DNA of 64,000 bases from Candidatus Obscuribacter sp. (GCA_016718315.1 JADKDV010000001.1:310001-374000); one strand, 5' to 3'. Shown: positions 52,862 to 62,057, counted from the stretch's first letter. The notes: generated by a model not told the origin, from the sequence alone. Made by a program: numbers and translations.

Positions 52862-53980
52862 TTATCCGATGCTTTGGTCAAACGCATGGATAAAGTCAGC
52901 CAGAGCCTGCACCCCTGCTACGGGCATGGCGTTGTAGATACTGGCGCGCATCCCACCAATCGATCTGTGACCGGCTAGAGTGAGCAGATGCCTTTCCTTG
53001 GCTTGAGCTAAAAAGTCTTTTTCGAGGTCTGGTTTTTTGTCGAGTGTTGATTGCTTGATAAAAAATGGCACGTTCATCAGTGAGCGGCAAGATTTATCTA
53101 CGCGATTTTCAAAATGATTGGAGCTGTCAATGGCTTGATAAAGCAGATTGGCTTTTTCTAGATTTTGTTTATACATGGCTTTGATACCGCCATTGTCTTT
53201 GAGCCACTTAAAGGTCAACCCAGCTATATACCAGCTGTAGGTCGGCGGTGTGTTGACCATGGAGTCGTTAGCAGCCTGGGCTGTGTAGTCAAATATCGAC
53301 GGTGTTACAGGTAGTGCCCGGCCTAGATGGTCTTCATGGACAATGACCAAAGTCAGACCGGCCGGTCCAAAATTCTTTTGTGCACCAGCATAAATAAGGG
53401 CGTACTTAGAGACATCTAGTGGTCTGCTAAAAATATTAGAGGATACGTCCACCACCAGCGGCGCATCAACTTCTGGCACATGGTCAAACTCCACACCGTG
53501 GATTGTTTCATTGTCACAATAGTGGAAGTACGCTGCCCCTTTTGCCTGACGCCATGTGGAGCTCTCTGGAATACTCTCAAAATTAGCGTCTTTGCCACTT
53601 GCTACCAGATTGGCTTTGCAATACCTTTGAGCTTCTTCAAAAGCCTTTTGTGACCAAAATCCGGTGACCAGATAGTCAGCTCGGTCTTTTCCTGCCAGGA
53701 GATTCATCGGTATGGCTGCAAATTGGCCAGATGCACCACCTTGCAAAAATAGCACTTTGTAATTATCAGGCACCGCCAGTAGTTCTCTCAGTCCGGCCTC
53801 AGCGTCCTGAGCGATTGATGCAAACTCTTTGGAGCGGTGACTCATTTCCATTACCGATACGCCAGTACCGTGCCAGTCGAGCATTTCCTTTTGCGCTGTT
53901 AGCAACACATCCTCAGGCAGTACGCCAGGACCGGCGCTAAAGTTAAAAGGTCTGTTAGTTGTTTTTGCTACGACTGACAC
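52862..53980 (-). CDS. serC: Phosphoserine aminotransferase
   Basis: A 372-residue PLP-dependent class V aminotransferase. It begins with FNFSAGPGVLPEDVL; EMSHRSKEF and LFLQGGASGQFAAIP bind phosphate and substrate, and the PLP lysine is in YAGAQKNFGPAG. The C-terminal RSIGGMRASIYNA is typical of SerC. It converts 3-phosphohydroxypyruvate to phosphoserine, following SerA, and is also used in pyridoxal phosphate synthesis in some bacteria. serC-serA order is a probable operon. The 108-base gap to serA holds a 14-codon frame I do not trust. Confidence 0.96.
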   Translation of the reverse strand: MSVVAKTTNRPFNFSAGPGVLPEDVLLTAQKEMLDWHGTGVSVMEMSHRSKEFASIAQDAEAGLRELLAVPDNYKVLFLQGGASGQFAAIPMNLLAGKDRADYLVTGFWSQKAFEEAQRYCKANLVASGKDANFESIPESSTWRQAKGAAYFHYCDNETIHGVEFDHVPEVDAPLVVDVSSNIFSRPLDVSKYALIYAGAQKNFGPAGLTLVIVHEDHLGRALPVTPSIFDYTAQAANDSMVNTPPTYSWYIAGLTFKWLKDNGGIKAMYKQNLEKANLLYQAIDSSNHFENRVDKSCRSLMNVPFFIKQSTLDKKPDLEKDFLAQAKERHLLTLAGHRSIGGMRASIYNAMPVAGVQALADFIHAFDQSIG

Positions 53981-54003
53981 GGTGCCTCACTTTTATAAAG
54001 GTA

Positions 54004-54027
54004 AAGTCAGGGCGATTGCCCTGACTT
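54004..54027 (-). terminator. Hairpin downstream of the TPR gene
   Basis: AAGTCAGGGC-GATT-GCCCTGACTT is a perfect 10-bp hairpin just past the stop of the minus-strand TPR gene. It is followed on the minus strand by only a weak T-rich tract (TACCTTTAT). A bidirectional or weak terminator between the TPR gene and serC. Confidence 0.6.
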
Positions 54028-54035
54028 CTGAGTTA

Positions 54036-55949
54036 CTAGCGTTTTTTTGCTTCTTTTTCTTTTTGCTTGAGAGCTTTTTCTTTTAGTTTGGCATTGTCCT
54101 TGACCATTTTTTCTCTATCTTTGCTGGGCATATCGGTGCGCAGATTGAGGTAATAGTCATACTGCTGGACAGCCTCTAAGAGAGCCGCTGAGTTGGGGTT
54201 TTTGGACTTTTCGAGGGCTCGACCAAGGCCATATCTGGCATCAGCCAGAGTGGGATTGGCTGCCAGTGCGTTGCGATACTTAGAGATAGCTCCATCAAAC
54301 TGATTCTTTTTGCTCAGTTCGTTGGCTACTCTGTTTTCTTCAACGGCTGTGGCTCTAGATTGCGTCACTTTGGCCAGACCGGCAGTAGAGCGGTCGGCAG
54401 AGCCACCAAGAGTCAGACCCTTTTTATAGGCTGCTTCGGCGTTGTCTAGATCTTTGACCATCAAGGCAATATCCGCTACAGCGTATGTTTGCTTGGGATC
54501 GGTTTGGTCATTTAGGACTTGTTTGATCATGTCCGATGCTTTGGCAAAATCACCAGTAGCTTGCAGCGCTTCAGCATAAGCAATGCGCTCACCATCATTG
54601 GTGGGCTGTGACATGGTAGACAGGTCTGGTTTGATACCACTGAGTGATGTCAGTTTTGACTTGGCTAGTTGCAATTCCATATCGACTGGATTGAGTTTGA
54701 TAGCTTCGTCTAGAGTCTTGATTGCTGTGTCGTAGTCGTTGCTAGCAAGCAAGGCACCGACAGCGGCTTTTTGAGCCTTTTGATAGAGTGCCTGACTCAA
54801 GCCTTTTACTGCTTGTGGGTTGTTAGGACTCATTGAGAGGATCATGCGGTAGTTTTTGATGGCATCATCCGGCTTTTCTAGTTTGAGTGTGGTATCAGCG
54901 ATACGCATACGCAAATCCAGGTTGTAAGGTATCTGAGTCAAACCAGAGCGCAGGTCTGCCAGCGCCAACTCCAGATCGCCTCTCTCCATGCGGATATCAG
55001 CCATACGGATATAAGGTTCGGCGTTTTCGGGCTTGATCATTGTGGACTTTTGGTACTCATTGATAGCAGCTACCGAATTGCCCTGAGTTTGATAAGCCTG
55101 ACCAAGCATCATGCGGGTGGGCCAGCTGTTGGGAAACTGATAAAGAGAGATGTTTAGCTCTTTGATAGCATCATCAACACTGCCTTGTTTAAGGAGTGTA
55201 GCACCAAGTCCAAAGTGGGCGCTGGAGTTGCCAGAGTTAAGGTTGATAGCTTGCTGGAAGCTCTGTTGTGCTTCTGCCAGTGAGCCTGCATCAAGTTTGC
55301 ATTGACCGAGAGCTGAGTAGGCGTATGAATGTTGTGGGTCAAAATTGACAGCATTGCGAAACTCGCTCGATGCTTCATCTACTTTGCCTTGTTCTTTGAG
55401 TACGCAACCCAGGGCATAGTGCGCTTCAGCTGCCGCAGGAGAGAGTTGCACCGCACGTCTAGCATAATCTTCGGCTTGTTTGAGATAGCTGTCTTTCATC
55501 GCTCTGACAGATCCAGAAGATGACTGCAAGCGATTGAGCTGAATTGTTGCCTTACCAGCATATGCCAGGGCGTTGTTAGGATCGTTCTGCAATACACGAT
55601 CAAATTGTTCGTCGGCGCCGTCTAATTTAAATTGTTTGGCAAGAGCAATGCCCAGACCAACTGTAGCCTGCATGTCAGTGGGGTTGTTGACAAGTACTTC
55701 TCTAAAAGTACCTTCGGCTTCTACATATTTGCCTTGAGAGAGCAGTTTTTCGGCGGGCATGATGTCATGTTTGACACGCCCGGTGAGCACTTGACCGCTG
55801 TCTGGAGTACCAAAGATCGGTGGTTGGCTGCCCGGATTAGGGATACCAGGCACTTGAGCTAAATACTGAGCGTTAGATGGTGTCATCAACATCAATGCCC
55901 CAGCCAGAGCCAGTGTGCTTGATTTGCCAAGCGAAATCTTGATTGTCAT
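54036..55949 (-). CDS. Exported TPR protein
   Basis: A 637-residue protein after the ATG at 55949 (AGGAG ten bases upstream; the frame extends to a TTG at 55982). It has a signal peptide with TLALAGALMLMTPSNA, then at least twelve tetratricopeptide repeats (for example EAHYALGCVLKEQGKVDEAS and SSAHFGLGATLLKQGSVDDA) and a Lys/Glu-rich C-terminal tail. Likely periplasmic scaffold for envelope assembly. A hairpin follows its stop, and it is upstream of serC on the same strand, so it may be a separate transcript. Confidence 0.88.
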   Translation of the reverse strand: MTIKISLGKSSTLALAGALMLMTPSNAQYLAQVPGIPNPGSQPPIFGTPDSGQVLTGRVKHDIMPAEKLLSQGKYVEAEGTFREVLVNNPTDMQATVGLGIALAKQFKLDGADEQFDRVLQNDPNNALAYAGKATIQLNRLQSSSGSVRAMKDSYLKQAEDYARRAVQLSPAAAEAHYALGCVLKEQGKVDEASSEFRNAVNFDPQHSYAYSALGQCKLDAGSLAEAQQSFQQAINLNSGNSSAHFGLGATLLKQGSVDDAIKELNISLYQFPNSWPTRMMLGQAYQTQGNSVAAINEYQKSTMIKPENAEPYIRMADIRMERGDLELALADLRSGLTQIPYNLDLRMRIADTTLKLEKPDDAIKNYRMILSMSPNNPQAVKGLSQALYQKAQKAAVGALLASNDYDTAIKTLDEAIKLNPVDMELQLAKSKLTSLSGIKPDLSTMSQPTNDGERIAYAEALQATGDFAKASDMIKQVLNDQTDPKQTYAVADIALMVKDLDNAEAAYKKGLTLGGSADRSTAGLAKVTQSRATAVEENRVANELSKKNQFDGAISKYRNALAANPTLADARYGLGRALEKSKNPNSAALLEAVQQYDYYLNLRTDMPSKDREKMVKDNAKLKEKALKQKEKEAKKR

Positions 55950-56035
55950 GCGGTCGCCTCTCCTAAGAGTAATTCCTCTCAAAGGATACAGGTCTTGTCA
56001 GCCCAAAATAATAAGTTTGGGCGAGGCTTTTACAA

Positions 56036-56440
56036 CTATTTGCCATTACCTTTGACAACAATCAATGCTACTTCTGGCGGTGCTAAAAATCTAATCGGTA
56101 GAGCCGTCATGCCAATACCGGCTGGCTCGGTCCTAAAGCCCAAAAACGCCTGTCCCAGGGGTTGTCCGCACAAAAACAAGTCAAGTGGTCTTTTGGGCGC
56201 TAAACAGCCACTGGTAATGATTGAGCAAGATCTGTAATCTCCGGTGTTTTGCCCCCAAGGGCTGATAGGGATAACGCCACTCCAAAGAAGCCGTCACAAA
56301 TACGCTCATATCACGGGTGCTGTGCCCTCAGCAGCCAACCATTGAATTGTTTTGGGTCAGGGGTCATCGTGATTGCCAACGCATAGCGGGGGCAATTTTC
56401 TGAGCTGACTGGGGCTGTTTGACATTAAGTCGGCCTTAAA
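56036..56440 (-). pseudogene. Decayed metallophosphoesterase (YkuE/YaeI type)
   Basis: Reading the minus strand in shifting frames recovers pieces of one phosphoesterase in the right order. These are ADLMSNSPSQLRKLPPL (the GDLV region), VGNHDD (56363-56377, the GNHD motif), TIQWLAAEG and TAPVI, then RLQILLNHYQWLF (the family's ILL-x-H-x-P-x-x-F), then LDLFLCGQPLGQAF (equivalent of the CGHTHGGQ motif, already degraded), and finally GMTALPIRFLAPPEVALIV, a typical C terminus. At least two stops or frameshifts interrupt it, and GHTHGGQ has lost its histidines, so this is a dead gene. A 7-bp hairpin at 56001-56022 may be its old terminator. Confidence 0.72.
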
Positions 56441-56687
56441 TCTCGCGCGGGGCTTGTCGCTGTGCGCCCCGGGCGGTCTGGGATGCCTTGCGCGTGCCCC
56501 GTTTTGGGGCGGTGATATTGACCTCGTAGTACTCTTGTAGGGTTCAACCTGTATACAAAGCAGCGCTCAAGCCGGGTATTTCCCATTGGTTTCTTTTTGC
56601 GAATGGGCGGCGGGGCATAAAATACGGAATACCAAGCCCAAGTTCGGGGCTTCTAAAATCTTTTGCAATACATCTCCGTCTTGCAGA
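56441..56687. other. GC-rich stretch without a recognised gene
   Basis: The 247 bases upstream of the phosphoesterase remnant are richer in G and C than the surroundings and contain hairpins GCCCC-GTTTT-GGGGC (56496-56510) and CCCATT/AATGGG (56582-56587, 56602-56607). No credible frame spans it. It may be the eroded 5' end of the pseudogene or an RNA; I cannot tell. Confidence 0.35.
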
Positions 56688-57587
56688 CTATGATTGAGTC
56701 TGGCTCGAACTACTTAGCAAAGTATTTAGAACATCCCCGATTTTGTGATGCAATAAAAAATGACCTTCACCAGGGACCAGTTCCAGTATAGAACCTTTGA
56801 TATTATCTGCCAGATAGAGGGCCGCAGATAAAGGGCAGATTGCGTCGAGCTCACCGTGATAAATATGGACGGGGATTTTGATTTCACTTAAGGCAAAGCC
56901 CCAGTGCTGAGCCACTGCCGCATAGTCATCAACGACACCATAACCGCCTTGTGCGACAGACTCAATGATAAATTTGCTACCCTGCGATGTTGATAATGCC
57001 TTGATGATAGTGCGATCTGGCGCAGACTGGACTTCTCTTTCTAATTCCATTTTGATCAAAGCCGGCGGCAGTTTGCCTGCACAGCAAAGCAAGGCTGCTA
57101 GTAGCCAGCGCCAGGCTTGAGGACAGGTCAAAAGTAGCCTGTCTGCCATTAGGCCCAGTGCCTTAACTGCCTCAGGGCTATCAAAAGTCATAGCACTGCC
57201 TATGGTGGCTACATTGGTTATACGCTGCGGTATCTGATAAGCACAGGTGAGCGCATAAGGACCACCCACCGACCAGCCCATTAGCGGCACTTTGTCAATT
57301 TGTAATTGATCAAGTAGCTCCACCACATCTTTTGCCCAGTCGGCCATAGTGCGACCTGCTTGGCGACTGCTCTGGCCAGTGCCAGGTCGATCTGGGGCTA
57401 TGATATAGAGCCCAGCTCTGGCACAGTGCCCGTAAGCAAAGCGGATATCGAGTCTGCTACTCATACCACCATGGAAGTAGAGCACAGGCTTACCAGCAGG
57501 GTCGCCATAAAGTGCATAACCCAGCTGACGGCCATCAGTCAAAGTGATGACATGCTCACTTTGCCAGGGCGCAGTGCCTTGATGCAT
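56688..57587 (-). CDS. Alpha/beta hydrolase
   Basis: A 299-residue serine hydrolase with an alpha/beta fold. Oxyanion region LYFHGGMSSRLD, nucleophile elbow GWSVGGPYA (Ser about 105), acid HGELDAICP and catalytic His GEGHFLLHH near the C terminus. It cleaves an ester or similar bond; substrate unknown. The ATG lies 2 bases after the stop of the DUF2156 gene, so it is the last gene of a four-gene unit with membrane-lipid flavour. Confidence 0.88.
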   Translation of the reverse strand: MHQGTAPWQSEHVITLTDGRQLGYALYGDPAGKPVLYFHGGMSSRLDIRFAYGHCARAGLYIIAPDRPGTGQSSRQAGRTMADWAKDVVELLDQLQIDKVPLMGWSVGGPYALTCAYQIPQRITNVATIGSAMTFDSPEAVKALGLMADRLLLTCPQAWRWLLAALLCCAGKLPPALIKMELEREVQSAPDRTIIKALSTSQGSKFIIESVAQGGYGVVDDYAAVAQHWGFALSEIKIPVHIYHGELDAICPLSAALYLADNIKGSILELVPGEGHFLLHHKIGDVLNTLLSSSSQTQS

Positions 57588-57589
57588 TG

Positions 57590-58867
57590 TTATGCCTTAT
57601 CTTGAGTGTTAGATTGCTTTTGCTCAAGGACGGCATGTCCTGTGACATTTTGCTTTTTGACATGGCTCAAGATCCAGTCTACTGTCTTTTGTTTAAGATG
57701 GTTGACTGTCTGTCTGACCGGGCTCATACCAAGTACGTGGTAAACCTCATGCATGCGCGATAGCAAAAATCTTGTCTTAAGCACACAGTAGACTTTTATT
57801 TCTCTGGTGCCGGGCATCTCAGGTCTGTACTTGCTTTTGTGCCTGGCAAGATTTTTGAAGTTGTAGAGATAATTGGCTTTTTCGAAGCTGTACTGGAAGT
57901 GTGCCTTAAGCAATTTGCTGTGGTTGAATTCATCGTTGTCATCAACTTTAGCAAGTGGCGAGAGTCCCAGTGAGAGAAACTTTTTGCCCTCACTTTTAAA
58001 CTTGTCCATAGCATCAAGAATGATAACGTCAACGAGACTATAAGAGCGCTCCAGATTGCTGCGCAATTGATTTGCTATGTAGCCCACAACTTCGCCGTTT
58101 TGATACATCGGATCAAAGATGACAAAGCCGCAGATTTTGTTCTCGAGCACTGCCACAAATTTGCGCACATCTACTTCGTCTACATAGACTATCGGTCTGA
58201 CAATAAATTGCATGTCAGTGTTATTTACGACTTTTTCTTTGAGCCAGGCATCGGATACTTTTTTAAATGCCTTAAAGAGATACTCGTCGACGGTTTTGAT
58301 CTCGATTATCTGTATGCCATCGCGCTTAGCGTTGTTGCGGGCCTGTCTCAGACCCTGTTTTTTATTACCGCTGAGAGTAAAAGTATCAAGATCGATAATT
58401 GTCTCTACCCCCAGCTCATTGGCGCAAAAGCCTCTGGCGTTAAGGATTTTGGCAGTCTCATGGCTGGCATGCAAAAAAATCGGGTCGTTTTTTTCTTGCA
58501 AAAATTGATCGATAAGTTGCTCTAAATTGCTGTCTGCACAAATAGGATCTGCCAGGACGCAGACCGAATGTGGGTCGGCGCTGAGTGGTACATAGGCGAT
58601 GTAACCTAGATCCTCTCTCATAAAGTATTGCATGCCTGACTGCAGTGAAGAGTAAGCCAGACTGCCTTTGCCGTACTGTTTGAGTGAGGCAAATCTAAAC
58701 TTAGAAGTGAGAGTGCGATTGCCGGTCAGTTTAAGGGCTGTCTGGAGTGACTCCTGCGAACATTTGATAGACGTCAATGTCTTGCCCAGACCGTTGCGAG
58801 TGATACTCAAGTCTTGAATGACTTTGAGGCTCTGGGTGAGGTTTTGAGGCTTATCTTTTTTGTCCAT
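57590..58867 (-). CDS. DUF2156 / lysyl-phosphatidylglycerol synthase C-domain-like protein
   Basis: A 425-residue protein related to the cytoplasmic domain of MprF and to DUF2156. Conserved segments: LGYIAYVPLSADPHSVCVLADP, LGVETIIDLDTFTL, QARNNAKRDG, KICGFVIFDPMY followed by GEVVGYI, and KFLSLGLSPLA. The fold is GNAT-like with two lobes. Relatives transfer an amino acid from aminoacyl-tRNA to a lipid or other acceptor. No membrane segments are seen, so it is the soluble form. The ATG at 58867 (GAGAG upstream) is chosen over a TTG at 58894. Confidence 0.82.
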   Translation of the reverse strand: MDKKDKPQNLTQSLKVIQDLSITRNGLGKTLTSIKCSQESLQTALKLTGNRTLTSKFRFASLKQYGKGSLAYSSLQSGMQYFMREDLGYIAYVPLSADPHSVCVLADPICADSNLEQLIDQFLQEKNDPIFLHASHETAKILNARGFCANELGVETIIDLDTFTLSGNKKQGLRQARNNAKRDGIQIIEIKTVDEYLFKAFKKVSDAWLKEKVVNNTDMQFIVRPIVYVDEVDVRKFVAVLENKICGFVIFDPMYQNGEVVGYIANQLRSNLERSYSLVDVIILDAMDKFKSEGKKFLSLGLSPLAKVDDNDEFNHSKLLKAHFQYSFEKANYLYNFKNLARHKSKYRPEMPGTREIKVYCVLKTRFLLSRMHEVYHVLGMSPVRQTVNHLKQKTVDWILSHVKKQNVTGHAVLEQKQSNTQDKA

Positions 58868-58925
58868 GACTACTCTCTCGTCTTTGTCAGCCAATTATAA
58901 GGCAGATAATTGTAGTTTGTCCTTG

Positions 58926-59849
58926 TCAGGGCAGCTCGAATTCGCCAATCAAAGGCAGGTGGTCAGAGCCCAGGTCGTCGCCAGTCTGCACATCTGTTGT
59001 CTTGACTTGATCGCCGCAAAAGAAGTGATCGATTGGTATCAGTGGCAAAACCCAGCGGGCATTCCATGTACAGTTTGGGCCAAAGCTCTGGCTGGCATGG
59101 CGCAGTTTGCCCTGGCGCAAAATCTGCAAAAAATTATCCGACCATGGTGAGCAATTAAAATCTCCAGCCAGAATAAGTGGATAAGTGGTTTTTCTAGCTA
59201 TATTTGCAAGTGTGATAAATTCGGCGTTGCGTTCGTTTAGATATCTTGGGGTGGCGGCATGCACTGCTATCAGCTTAAAGTGCGACGGGGCATCAAACTC
59301 TAGCTCCAAAAAGGGGTGCTTGAGTGTGCTTTGCACAATAGTTGCTTTGCTTTCTTTTATAGGAAATTGACTGAATACTGCTACACCACAATCGTCTTGA
59401 AATGAAATGTAATTGTAGGCATAACCAAGCTTTGGCATTTGCGCTTTGAGATTGTCGTACCAACCCTGGTCGAGTTCAGTAATTACGACAAAATCAGCAT
59501 TTTGCTTTTTAGCATAGTCAAAAAACTTTTGATATTGTTGGTTTTCGTAGGCGCATGGATTGTATTCCAGCACCTTAATAGGGATCTGAAAATTGAGTGT
59601 CTGAGTCAATCCTGCTTTGCTATAAAGATTGAGGATTGGTTGCAAATTAATTAGAGCGACAAGTCCAATGATAAGCGCCGCTATATTGGACTTTCGCAAT
59701 AGCGCCACAACAAAGCAGATAGGTAGCAATATGGCATAGTAAATGCGCAGATGGCTCGCTAGTTCGCCAATGGGAATGCGGCTGAATGACGCCATTAGCG
59801 TTATCGTGACAAGAGCAATCCAAATGATCTTAAATGCGAAGTTAACCAT
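58926..59849 (-). CDS. Membrane endonuclease/exonuclease/phosphatase-family protein
   Basis: A 307-residue protein. Three hydrophobic segments occupy the N-terminal 80 residues (IIWIALVTITLMASF; YYAILLPICFVVALL; AALIIGLVALINL). An EEP domain follows, with catalytic signatures FVVITELDQGW (metal-binding Glu), VHAATP, LAGDFNCSPWSDNF and SDHLPLIGEF. The domain should lie outside the membrane. EEP proteins in this arrangement cleave phosphodiesters of lipids or nucleic acids. It lies 6 bases after the stop of the 196-residue membrane gene. Confidence 0.9.
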   Translation of the reverse strand: MVNFAFKIIWIALVTITLMASFSRIPIGELASHLRIYYAILLPICFVVALLRKSNIAALIIGLVALINLQPILNLYSKAGLTQTLNFQIPIKVLEYNPCAYENQQYQKFFDYAKKQNADFVVITELDQGWYDNLKAQMPKLGYAYNYISFQDDCGVAVFSQFPIKESKATIVQSTLKHPFLELEFDAPSHFKLIAVHAATPRYLNERNAEFITLANIARKTTYPLILAGDFNCSPWSDNFLQILRQGKLRHASQSFGPNCTWNARWVLPLIPIDHFFCGDQVKTTDVQTGDDLGSDHLPLIGEFELP

Positions 59850-59855
59850 GGTTGC

Positions 59856-60446
59856 TCATTCGATTAGTCGAGCCGGGTTTGATTCTGCGCTGCCTGGTAT
59901 AGCTCTAAAATAGTCAAGAATTTTTTGGATGTCATTTTGGCCCATTTTGATCCCAACAAATGAACCTATTAGTATCGCCAGTGGTGTTACTACGCAAACT
60001 ATCAACAGTCCCATTTTATTGCTGAGAGTAATGCTTGATGCAGAAAAAATAAAGGCATTGCTCAGCACAAATAACAACAAGATGGAAATAAAAATGAAAG
60101 TAGCTCTGGTCTTCATATCCACGTCAAAATCAAATTCAGCCGCACAATGCTCGCCTTTAGCGATGATTTTACCTTGGGCTATTGGTGCCACCGAATTACG
60201 TGTATTGTTGCGTCCCCAAGCTATCTCAAAAGTGTCTTCCTCGATTTTGCCTCTGAATGGTTTTTGCATAAAAGGGATACCAGCAATGGCGCTGGTATCC
60301 CTTTTGAGTTGTTCTTTTAGTTGCTGAGCAGATATCGGTAAGTCGAATCGATATCTTTTGCGTCCGTAGGGCTTGCCTAAACGCTCTGCTATTGACGGTT
60401 TGTCATCCTGGATAATCTTGGGCTGATAATCTGTCAAGGTATTCAC
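59856..60446 (-). CDS. Membrane protein, unknown, first gene of operon
   Basis: A 196-residue protein with a soluble N-terminal domain (about 1-110, containing RYRFDLPISAQQLKEQLKRD and GKIEEDTFEIAWGRN) and two membrane helices (ATFIFISILLLFVLSNAFIF and MGLLIVCVVTPLAILIGSF). A cytoplasmic tail ends near residue 196. No family recognised. Its ATG at 60446 opens the four-gene run to the hydrolase; the desaturase gene ends 36 bases upstream. Confidence 0.68.
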   Translation of the reverse strand: MNTLTDYQPKIIQDDKPSIAERLGKPYGRKRYRFDLPISAQQLKEQLKRDTSAIAGIPFMQKPFRGKIEEDTFEIAWGRNNTRNSVAPIAQGKIIAKGEHCAAEFDFDVDMKTRATFIFISILLLFVLSNAFIFSASSITLSNKMGLLIVCVVTPLAILIGSFVGIKMGQNDIQKILDYFRAIPGSAESNPARLIE

Positions 60447-60482
60447 TCTTACTCAGCTATGAGCATTTAGAGTACCAGATCT

Positions 60483-61325
60483 TTATCTACTACCAACGGC
60501 TATTGGTACAGGCACGGCTACTTGTTTGGCCACCGGCACAGCAATAACAACAGGCTCAGCTGGTTTGACCGCTACAGGTGACTTTGATTTGCGACCAGGA
60601 TTAATACGATTGACCAGACCAAGTTTCTTCATTGCGCTAATAGTTAGCCACGAAACATCAAATTCGTGCCACTTCTCGCCAGTCTTTGCAGCACCGGGAT
60701 CGTTGTGGTGATTGTTATGCCAGCCTTCGCCAAATGCCATGAGCGCTACCCACCAGACGTTGACGCTATCGTCAGCCATCTTGTAGTTTTTGTAGCCTAG
60801 CTTTGGCATGTGGCAGACAACATTGAGCAAAAGTGGAATTTGCAAAATAAGCAAACCTGATACCACTGTTGCAAGCGCTGCTTGCCAGCCAAATACAGCC
60901 CAGATAGCCACTCTTACTAGAGTATTTAAAATGATGTTGACAGCAAGACCTTTGTACCAGTTGCCACCTTGCTCTAAAAATCTGTAGATAGGATCGTTGG
61001 TCAGATCTTTTGATTGTTTGAGGGGGTCAATATGTGCAGGATAAGTCTTGTGGTTGATCCAGCCTATGTAGGCATTTGTGATACCACCAAACTCAGGTGA
61101 GTGTGGATCAAGGGCGGTATCAACGTGACGGTGGTGCGCTCTGTGCATTGTTGCCCACCACAGTGGTGAGCCGTGATATGCCAGATAGCCACCCAGTACG
61201 AAGAAGTATTCTACAAACTTAGGACAGCCAAATGAGCGGTGCGAAAGTAAACGGTGATAACCGATAGTGATACCTAGACCACTCCAGCAAAAGAAGAATA
61301 GAAATACAGCGAGGGTTTCGTACAT
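60483..61325 (-). CDS. Acyl-lipid/acyl-CoA fatty acid desaturase
   Basis: A 280-residue membrane desaturase with the three histidine boxes HRLLSH, HRAHHRH and NNHHNDP, hydrophobic helices around them, and an unusual low-complexity C-terminal tail (Val/Ala/Pro/Lys-rich, about 30 residues). It introduces a double bond into membrane fatty acids, usually delta-9, for cold adaptation. The frame extends to a TTG at 61349, but GAGGA before the ATG at 61325 decides the start. Repeats in the leader (see that entry) suggest regulation. Confidence 0.93.
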   Translation of the reverse strand: MYETLAVFLFFFCWSGLGITIGYHRLLSHRSFGCPKFVEYFFVLGGYLAYHGSPLWWATMHRAHHRHVDTALDPHSPEFGGITNAYIGWINHKTYPAHIDPLKQSKDLTNDPIYRFLEQGGNWYKGLAVNIILNTLVRVAIWAVFGWQAALATVVSGLLILQIPLLLNVVCHMPKLGYKNYKMADDSVNVWWVALMAFGEGWHNNHHNDPGAAKTGEKWHEFDVSWLTISAMKKLGLVNRINPGRKSKSPVAVKPAEPVVIAVPVAKQVAVPVPIAVGSR

Positions 61326-61343
61326 AGTGTCCTCATTTATTGA

Positions 61344-61377
61344 TAGCAACTTTGATTGCTACGCAACCTTGTTGCTA
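61344..61377 (-). promoter_or_regulatory. Inverted and direct repeats in desaturase leader
   Basis: TAGCAAC at 61344-61350 and GTTGCTA at 61371-61377 form a perfect 7-base inverted repeat. TTGCTAC also occurs twice in direct orientation with a 16-base interval. The elements lie 20-50 bases before the desaturase start, within the likely leader or promoter. They could be a regulator site or an RNA hairpin. Confidence 0.4.
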
Positions 61378-61454
61378 CTTAGGCCGCCGAAGTATTAATT
61401 GCCTAACACCTCGACCAACTTGTATATCAAAGATATATGCTTTTGCGCTGGGCG

Positions 61455-62057
61455 CTACCGATACAGGGCGGTTTCCGGTCTGCCTCGGCGTATATCCTGA
61501 CTTCTATCTGACTGCTCAACAAATTTGTCTTGCCACTTAGCGGCTTTTAACAAATCAAAAAATTGTTCGAGCGTCTCTGGCACTTCTGCCACCTGCAAAA
61601 CTCTGCGACCATCATTATCTGGTGAAGGATACTGATTAAAGATGATCTTGTCGATTTCCATGCCTTGATTGTTGTAAAAGTTTAGAAGGGCCAGTCCGAC
61701 TTCTTTAGAAACCGTCGCCTTGTCTTTTACCTGCCAATCTCTGAGGATAGTTCGACCGATGCCGATAACGAAATAAGCACGCTCTTTTTCGTACTTAGGC
61801 TCATCTATAAAGAAAGCCCAGCTGGTTTCGTCTACATTGTCAATATAGGGTTCGCAGCGTATTTGAAAAAGCCTGCCGGAATTAGAAGTGATGGACGTTG
61901 GTCCAAAACCCGAATTCATCAGGTGAATTTCTAAAACTCTGAGTATGTGAGCATTGAAGCTCTGTCCCTTCTTGTCTGCTTGCAGTTGAAGCTGCTTGCG
62001 GTACTCGTCAGGGAGCCTGATGCTGATATTCGATGTCTTTTGTTTGTCTTCGCCCAT
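61455..62057 (-). CDS. Ribbon-helix-helix (Arc-like) regulator with extra domain
   Basis: A 200-residue protein. Residues 10-48 form an Arc/CopG-like ribbon-helix-helix: NISIRLPDEYRKQLQLQADK, then GQSFNAHILRVLEIHL. The remaining 150 residues are an alpha/beta domain (AYFVIGIGRTILRDW; GLALLNFYNNQGMEIDKIIF) with no recognised family, perhaps a sensor or oligomerisation module. RHH proteins are DNA-binding repressors. A symmetric site lies 34 bases upstream. No strong ribosome site is seen before the ATG at 62057. Confidence 0.78.
   Translation of the reverse strand: MGEDKQKTSNISIRLPDEYRKQLQLQADKKGQSFNAHILRVLEIHLMNSGFGPTSITSNSGRLFQIRCEPYIDNVDETSWAFFIDEPKYEKERAYFVIGIGRTILRDWQVKDKATVSKEVGLALLNFYNNQGMEIDKIIFNQYPSPDNDGRRVLQVAEVPETLEQFFDLLKAAKWQDKFVEQSDRSQDIRRGRPETALYR

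Noticed and set aside
55995..56237. Open frame of 80 codons on the plus strand
   Set aside because: It is antisense to the phosphoesterase remnant, whose conserved C terminus explains the sequence better.
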